A DNA stretch of 5,261 bases from an uncultured Verrucomicrobiota bacterium. GTDB taxonomy: Bacteria; Verrucomicrobiota; Verrucomicrobiae; Opitutales; Opitutaceae. The stretch spans positions 1 to 5,261 of the forward strand of contig CAMLNJ010000252.1 in assembly GCA_946481225.1 (NCBI GenBank). Direction: 5' to 3'. Under the pieces are notes generated by a model. The model was not told the origin of the DNA, ran no database searches, and saw only the letters and a program-made list of their open reading frames with translations. The position numbers and the translations under genes are program-made. Positions 5,207 through 5,261 of the stretch are shown here, one piece after another (position 1 is the stretch's first letter; each line of letters starts with the position of its first letter).

Positions 5207-5261
5207 ATGCTTCAAACCCTGCGCATCCGCAACCTCGCCCTCCTCGAAGAAGTCGCGCTCG
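5207..5261 (+). CDS. recN: DNA repair protein RecN, N-terminal fragment (runs off right edge)
   Basis: Eighteen codons are present, reading MLQTLRIRNLALLEEVAL. This matches the typical RecN beginning, where an ML-x3-I-x-N-x-A pattern leads into the first beta strand and then a Walker A motif, which would lie beyond the window. RecN is an SMC-like ATPase that acts at DNA double-strand breaks. Other SMC-family proteins such as RecF share some of this pattern, but the NLALLEEV run favours RecN. The preceding 210 bases after the tRNA contain no gene; the last 100 or so are strongly pyrimidine-rich and give no Shine-Dalgarno before the ATG. No clear promoter or LexA site is visible. Confidence 0.75.
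   Translation, partial: MLQTLRIRNLALLEEVAL

Overview
The window is a high-GC chromosomal segment with ordinary bacterial housekeeping genes. Gene content, GC richness and the absence of Shine-Dalgarno sequences at every start suggest a free-living bacterium of the Verrucomicrobia (Opitutaceae-like). This is inference; no marker in the window fixes the lineage.

Layout. From the left edge to about 3.9 kb every gene reads on the minus strand. In transcription order (right to left) these are a small acylphosphatase (3875-3597), an ABC-2 type ATP-binding protein (3527-2613), its membrane permease (2518-1676), a membrane-anchored TPR-like protein that starts with GTG inside the permease gene (1686-895), adenylylsulfate kinase cysC (759-127) and the first 15 codons of a probable cysD (47 to beyond the window). 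The ATPase, permease and anchored protein look like one exporter-type unit with the third gene translationally coupled. cysC and cysD belong to sulfate activation: CysD with CysN makes adenylylsulfate, which CysC phosphorylates to PAPS.

From 4077 the plus strand carries an unrecognised, very acidic 239-residue protein with a strong UUCG-capped terminator. A tRNA-Val(GAC) gene follows on the minus strand with its own terminator, so the two units converge on back-to-back terminators. The last 55 bases are the start of a probable recN on the plus strand.

The most interesting material is non-coding or barely coding. It includes an RNA-type hairpin built from a CGCAGAGA-like repeat between cysC and cysD, two abutting hairpin pairs (one between genes, one inside the 3' end of the ATPase gene where it encodes a C-terminal tail), a 14-bp tandem repeat against the permease start codon, pyrimidine-rich leaders without Shine-Dalgarno sequences at all eight starts, and an A53-U61 pair in the T stem of the tRNA. 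I found no clear new multi-gene system; the ABC/TPR trio is the closest candidate.
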